A stretch of 64,000 bases of DNA from DASUPK01 sp963843085. GTDB taxonomy: Bacteria > Actinomycetota > Thermoleophilia > Solirubrobacterales > 70-9. A program made the translations under genes and the position numbers. How positions within the stretch are numbered: position 1 is the stretch's first letter; each line of letters opens with the position of its first letter. The DNA is taken from assembly GCA_963843085.1 (NCBI GenBank), contig CAWJJG010000001.1, forward strand, positions 124,001 to 188,000. Reading direction: 5' to 3'. The notes under the pieces were generated by a model. It was not told where the DNA came from. It worked only from the letters and a program-made list of their open reading frames with translations, and did not search any database. Of the stretch, positions 60,455-64,000 are shown piece after piece.

Positions 60455-62728
60455 TTGGCGTCTACTCCCCCAACCGGGAATTCGACAAACGACATGACTC
60501 CGCGCGGCATCGCGTCGCACGCCGGGCTGTGGAGCGCCCGCCATCGCAGGCTCGCCATCTGGGGCTGGCTCGCGTTCGTGGTGCTGGCGATGTTCATCGG
60601 GGGCGCAGTCGGGACCAAGACGCTGGAGCACAGCGATGGGAGCGTGGGCGAATCAGGTCGAGCCGACCGGACGATCGCGGATGCCGCGCCCGAGTACGCC
60701 CAGGAGATGGTGCTGATACAGGGCGCGCACGCAAGCGCGCCGGACCCCTCCTTCAAGGCGGCCGTTCTCGACGTGCAACGAAGGCTCGAGGCCGTCCCGC
60801 ACACGCAGAACTTCGAGAGCCCGCTGAACCCCGCGCACGTGAATCAGATCTCAAGCGACGGCCGTTCGGCGTTGCTCCGCTACCAGATCGCAGGCACCGA
60901 CACCGAGGTGAGCGATCGCGTGAAGCCCGCGATCGACGCCGTCGCGGCGGCCGAGCGGGCGCATCCCGGGTTCACCGTCGGGGAATTCGGCGATGCGAGC
61001 ACCAACGAGCAGATCAACAAGGTCGTGAGCGACGACTTCGGCAAGGCACTCAAGACCTCCCTGCCCGTCACCCTGATCATCCTGCTGGTCGCCTTCGGGG
61101 CACTGGTCGCCGCGGGAGTTCCACTGCTGCTCGCCATCACCGCGGTGATGGCGACCATCGGGATCATGGGGCCGCTCAGCCACGTGATCGGCGGAGTCGA
61201 CAACTCGGTCAACGAGGTGATCCTGCTGATCGGGTTGGCCGTCGGCGTCGACTACTCGATGTTCTATCTGCGGCGTGAGCGCGAGGAACGGGAGTCCGGG
61301 CGCAGCGAGGAGGCCTCGCTGGCCGCGGCGGCGGCGACCTCAGGTCGCGCTGTGATGGTCTCGGGCTTCACGGTGATGATCGCCATGGCGGGGATGTACT
61401 TCGCCGGCACCCCGACGTTCGAATCGTTCGCCACGGGCACGATCCTGGTCGTGGCCGTCGCCCTGGTCGGCTCCCTGAGCGTGCTGCCGGCGATCCTTTC
61501 GTGGTTGGGCGACCGGGTCGAGAAGGGCGGCGTGCCGATTCTCAAGGACCAGGCATGGAACGCCGGCGAGAGCCGCATCTGGAACAGCGTCCTCAATCCG
61601 GTGCTCCGCCGCCCGGGGATCGCGCTCGCGCTCGCCGCGGGGCTGCTCGTGTTCCTGGCAATCCCCGCCCTGCGCCTCCACACGGCGAACCAGAGCGTGC
61701 AATCCCTCCCTCAGGATGTCCCCTCGATCCAGACCTACAACAGGATCCAGGCGGCCTTCCCGGGAGGCGGGATTCCGGCGGCCGTGGTGGTCAAGGCCGA
61801 CAACGGGGTGACTCCTTCGGTGCGCCGCGGGATCCGGCAGATGGTCGCCAAGGCGAGGGCGAGCTCGCTGTTCAAGCCGTCCCCCATCAACGTCCAGACG
61901 TATCCGGACCCCAGGGTGGTCCAGGTGAGCATCCCGATCGCCGGCAACGGGACCGACTCGGCGTCCTATGACGCAGTCAATCAGCTGCGAGATTCGATCA
62001 TCCCGAGCACGATCGGCGCCGTACCGGGCGTCACGGTCGATGTCACCGGCCTTTCGGCGGGATCGAAGGACTGGACCGCCGCCATCAAGTCTCACCTGCC
62101 GATCGTCTTCGGTTTCGTGCTCGGCACCGCGTTCCTTCTGCTGCTCTTCACCTTCCGGTCGATCGTGATCCCGATCAAGGCGATCATCCTCAACCTGCTC
62201 TCGGTCGGGGCCGCCTACGGGGTGCTGGTCTGGGTCTTCCAGGATGGCCACTTCCAGTCGTTCCTCGGCTTCCATTCGACCGGGTCGATCATCTCCTGGA
62301 TGCCGCTGTTCCTTTTCGTCGTTCTCTTTGGCCTCTCGATGGACTACCACGTCTTCATCCTCACCCGGATCCGCGAGTCCTATGACAGAGGCATGTCGAC
62401 GAAGGAAGCCGTGTCGCACGGGATCAAGACCACGGCGGGCGTGGTCACGAGCGCCGCCGTCGTGATGATCGCGGTCTTCGCCGTGTTCGCGACCCTGTCT
62501 CTGATCTTCTTCAAGGAGCTTGGGATCGGGCTCGGCGTGGCCGTCCTGATCGACGCGACGCTCGTGCGCGCGATCCTGCTGCCCGCCTCGATGACGCTGC
62601 TCGGCGACTGGAACTGGTACCTGCCGAGCTGGCTCGACTGGATCCCGCGACTCGGGCCGGTGGCCGCTCCGTCGATTCCCCGGGGGCCGGGGCCCACCGA
62701 CAAGGGCGCGGCGGCGGCGTCCCGCTAG
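60455..62728 (+). CDS. MMPL-family transporter
   Basis: 757 aa RND-superfamily protein with about 12 membrane helices in two halves. TTG 60455 is preferred because GGAGGT lies six bases upstream; the next ATG is at 60494. Recognisable: LLIGLAVGVDYSMFYLRRER (GVDYS Asp-Tyr motif in helix 4), FGLSMDYHVFILTRIRESYD in the second half, and two large extracytoplasmic loops. MMPL proteins move lipids or small molecules across the membrane. Converges with the Ddn-like gene, overlapping by 4 nt. Confidence 0.9.
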   Translation: MASTPPTGNSTNDMTPRGIASHAGLWSARHRRLAIWGWLAFVVLAMFIGGAVGTKTLEHSDGSVGESGRADRTIADAAPEYAQEMVLIQGAHASAPDPSFKAAVLDVQRRLEAVPHTQNFESPLNPAHVNQISSDGRSALLRYQIAGTDTEVSDRVKPAIDAVAAAERAHPGFTVGEFGDASTNEQINKVVSDDFGKALKTSLPVTLIILLVAFGALVAAGVPLLLAITAVMATIGIMGPLSHVIGGVDNSVNEVILLIGLAVGVDYSMFYLRREREERESGRSEEASLAAAAATSGRAVMVSGFTVMIAMAGMYFAGTPTFESFATGTILVVAVALVGSLSVLPAILSWLGDRVEKGGVPILKDQAWNAGESRIWNSVLNPVLRRPGIALALAAGLLVFLAIPALRLHTANQSVQSLPQDVPSIQTYNRIQAAFPGGGIPAAVVVKADNGVTPSVRRGIRQMVAKARASSLFKPSPINVQTYPDPRVVQVSIPIAGNGTDSASYDAVNQLRDSIIPSTIGAVPGVTVDVTGLSAGSKDWTAAIKSHLPIVFGFVLGTAFLLLLFTFRSIVIPIKAIILNLLSVGAAYGVLVWVFQDGHFQSFLGFHSTGSIISWMPLFLFVVLFGLSMDYHVFILTRIRESYDRGMSTKEAVSHGIKTTAGVVTSAAVVMIAVFAVFATLSLIFFKELGIGLGVAVLIDATLVRAILLPASMTLLGDWNWYLPSWLDWIPRLGPVAAPSIPRGPGPTDKGAAAASR

Positions 62729-63183
62729 GCGGGCTCGAGGACGACGACCGGGATCTGGCGGTCGGTCCGGGCCTGGTAGCTCTCGTAGCCGGGATAGGCG
62801 TCGGCCATCATCCGCCAGAGGCGCTCACGCTCCTCGCCTGCCGCCTCTCGCGCCCGGACCCGCCGCTTCTCCCCCTTCCACCACGCCGTCGTCTCCGGAC
62901 TGGCCTTGAGGTTGTAGTACCAAGCGGGATGGCGGTCGGTTCCTCCCTTGGAGGCGATGATCGTCAGGTTTTCGCCGTCGGGCAGGCAGAGGAGCGGGTG
63001 GGTGCGGTGCCTGCCGGACTTACGCCCGACAGATTCGATCAGCACGACCGGCACGCCGTAGGCCTTGCCGCCGATCCGTCCGCCGCTCGCCTTGTAGGCG
63101 ACGGTGTGGAAGTCGGTGAAGCGCTCCCAGAACCACCAGAGCCGGGAGCTCGACGGAGGAGCCTCTGGCAGCTGCAGCTTCAC
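62725..63183 (-). CDS. Ddn-type deazaflavin (F420)-dependent nitroreductase-family protein
   Basis: 152 aa. Characteristic GVPVVLIESVGRKSGRHRTH, PLLCLPDGENLTIIASKGGT, HPAWYYNLKASPETT and AREAAGEERERLWRMM match the family of Mycobacterium Ddn. Members bind F420H2 and reduce quinones or nitro compounds. Supports an actinobacterial F420 user. Confidence 0.88.
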   Translation of the reverse strand: MKLQLPEAPPSSSRLWWFWERFTDFHTVAYKASGGRIGGKAYGVPVVLIESVGRKSGRHRTHPLLCLPDGENLTIIASKGGTDRHPAWYYNLKASPETTAWWKGEKRRVRAREAAGEERERLWRMMADAYPGYESYQARTDRQIPVVVLEPA

Positions 63184-63193
63184 GGAGGGGACC

Positions 63194-63429
63194 CTATCCG
63201 GCCGCGCGCCTCACCTCGGCGCCGTGGCGGGCTTCCTCCTCGGTGCGGGAGACCTCCCACCACACCGCTTTCCCGTTCCGGACCTCGGCCAGGTTCCACA
63301 TCTCCTGGCCTCCGCGACCAGCGAGTTGAACTCGATCTCGGGATCCATCAGCTCGAGGAAGCCGCTGAGGTCGCGGGCCTGCAGTCCAGCCTACGCTTCC
63401 TTCGCAACCTCGATGTCGAACTCGGGCAT
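63194..63429 (-). pseudogene. SnoaL-like (NTF2-fold) pseudogene
   Basis: ATG 63429 starts MPEFDIEVAKEA and a stop (TAG) follows at once. Past it the same frame reads AGLQARDLSGFLELMDPEIE then FNSLVAEA, which is a SnoaL-like core, and after a shift of frame NLAEVRNGKAVWWEVSRTEEEA matches the C-terminal strands of the same fold. About 50 residues that normally lie between the two halves are missing. Stop, frameshift and deletion show a dead gene. Confidence 0.65.
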
Positions 63430-63440
63430 GTGGCCACTAT

Positions 63441-64000
63441 CTAGGGGCCGGGAGTGCGCTCGACGACGGCCTCGGCCGTCGCATCCTCCGCCTCGCGGAC
63501 CGCGACGCCCTCGAGGGCGTTTGAGATCGCTCGCACAAAGGCGCGAGCCGAGGCTTCGAGGATGTCGGTCGCCACGCCCTGGCCGCTGGCCAGCCGGCCG
63601 TTGGCGCGGACGGAGACGCTCACCTCGCCAAGAGCATCCGTGCCGCCTGTGACCGCCTCGACCTCGTATCGCTGCAGCTCGGCGTCGGTGCCGGTGGCGT
63701 CGCGGATCGCGCCGAAGATGGCGTCGACGGGGCCGTCGCCCGAAGCCTCGGCGATCGACTCCTCCCCGCTCGGGAGCACCACGCTGACCCGGGCGTTGGG
63801 CGGTTTCACCGAGCCGGCCACGACCTCGAACCACTTCAGGTTGTAGGCCTCGGCGCTCTCGCGCATCTCGTCTGAGACGATCGCCTCCAGGTCGAGCGCG
63901 GTGACGTGCTTCTTCTTGTCCGCGATCTCCTTGAAGCGCTTGAACGCCTGGTTGAGGGCTCCGCCCTCGACCTTGAAGCCGAGATCTTTCAGGGCGTCCT
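63441..64000 (-). CDS. leuA: 2-isopropylmalate synthase, C-terminal part (5' end outside window)
   Basis: The open frame continues to the window edge. The visible 185 residues hold KDLGFKVEGGALNQAFKRFK, KKKHVTALDLEAIVSDEM and the C-terminal allosteric domain (ARVSVVLPSGEESIAEASGD, GPVDAIFGAIRDATG, ALGEVSVSVRANGRLASGQG). Condenses 2-oxoisovalerate with acetyl-CoA in leucine synthesis and is usually feedback-inhibited through this domain. About 330 residues of catalytic domain are outside. Confidence 0.92.
   Translation of the reverse strand, partial: DALKDLGFKVEGGALNQAFKRFKEIADKKKHVTALDLEAIVSDEMRESAEAYNLKWFEVVAGSVKPPNARVSVVLPSGEESIAEASGDGPVDAIFGAIRDATGTDAELQRYEVEAVTGGTDALGEVSVSVRANGRLASGQGVATDILEASARAFVRAISNALEGVAVREAEDATAEAVVERTPGP

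Overview
The window reads as a high-GC actinobacterial chromosome, most likely class Thermoleophilia (Solirubrobacterales-like); that placement is inference. Supporting signs are strong GC bias at third codon positions, actinobacterial/Gram-positive gene orders (rpsB-tsf-pyrH-frr-uppS-cdsA, pgeF-yggS-sepF-yggT-lspA), an actinobacterial SOS box, HisZ with a short HisG, MurA with Asp at the catalytic Cys position, and a probable F420-dependent Ddn-family enzyme. Almost all genes are core metabolism or information processing; no prophage, insertion sequence, CRISPR array or tRNA was seen.

Layout. 1-6.1 kb: end of a PASTA protein, a polysaccharide deacetylase, an NTF2-fold protein, an acyl-CoA ligase, then rseP and dxr. 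6.1-7.6 kb: a secreted protein and a class III cyclase that split dxr from the cdsA-uppS-frr-pyrH-tsf-rpsB operon (7.5-12.3 kb). 12.5-18.7 kb: rluD-like, lspA, yggT, proC, a secreted protein, sepF, yggS, pgeF and a CCA-type nucleotidyltransferase, all leftward and mostly overlapping. 18.7-20.1 kb: a PQQ-type beta-propeller. 20.1-26.1 kb: leftward his operon hisZ-G-D-B-H-A-(DoxX)-F. 26.3-30 kb: two paralogous ferredoxin-like-fold proteins, murA, an HD protein and an alpha/beta hydrolase. 29.8-30.4 kb: a non-coding stretch with three tandem copies of what looks like an undescribed small-RNA gene. 30.4-33.3 kb: zinc-ribbon protein, isocitrate/isopropylmalate-type dehydrogenase, lipoprotein, phosphoesterase and two small proteins. 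33.3-38.3 kb: a LexA-controlled imuB-DUF6504-dnaE2 mutasome cassette carrying four in-frame copies of a short palindromic repeat. 38.3-40.4 kb: hydrolase, small protein, M28 peptidase. 40.4-45.7 kb: leftward rRNA operon 16S-23S-5S with processing stems and a leader that contains a canonical terminator. 45.8-50.8 kb: tyrS, class A penicillin-binding protein, Mpg glycosylase. 50.8-64 kb: argH, a DegT-type aminotransferase, cimA, ilvE, leuB, a Tam-like methyltransferase, leuD, leuC, an XRE-cupin regulator, an MMPL transporter, a Ddn-like protein, a SnoaL-like pseudogene and the 3' part of leuA.

The two most unusual signals are non-coding. (1) Between 29,828 and 30,389 on the minus strand, three units each carry a -35/-10 pair with exactly 16 bp spacing (-10 always TAGGGT), an 8-bp stem capped by a GNRA tetraloop with compensatory changes, and a strong GC hairpin terminator. 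(2) A 29-44 bp palindromic element with arms AAACGGG-T-stem / stem-CCC-TCGCATC occurs five times: in the hisZ leader and, in both orientations, inside imuB, the DUF6504 gene and twice in dnaE2, always keeping the reading frame open. Both were found by reading alone and need homology and expression tests.
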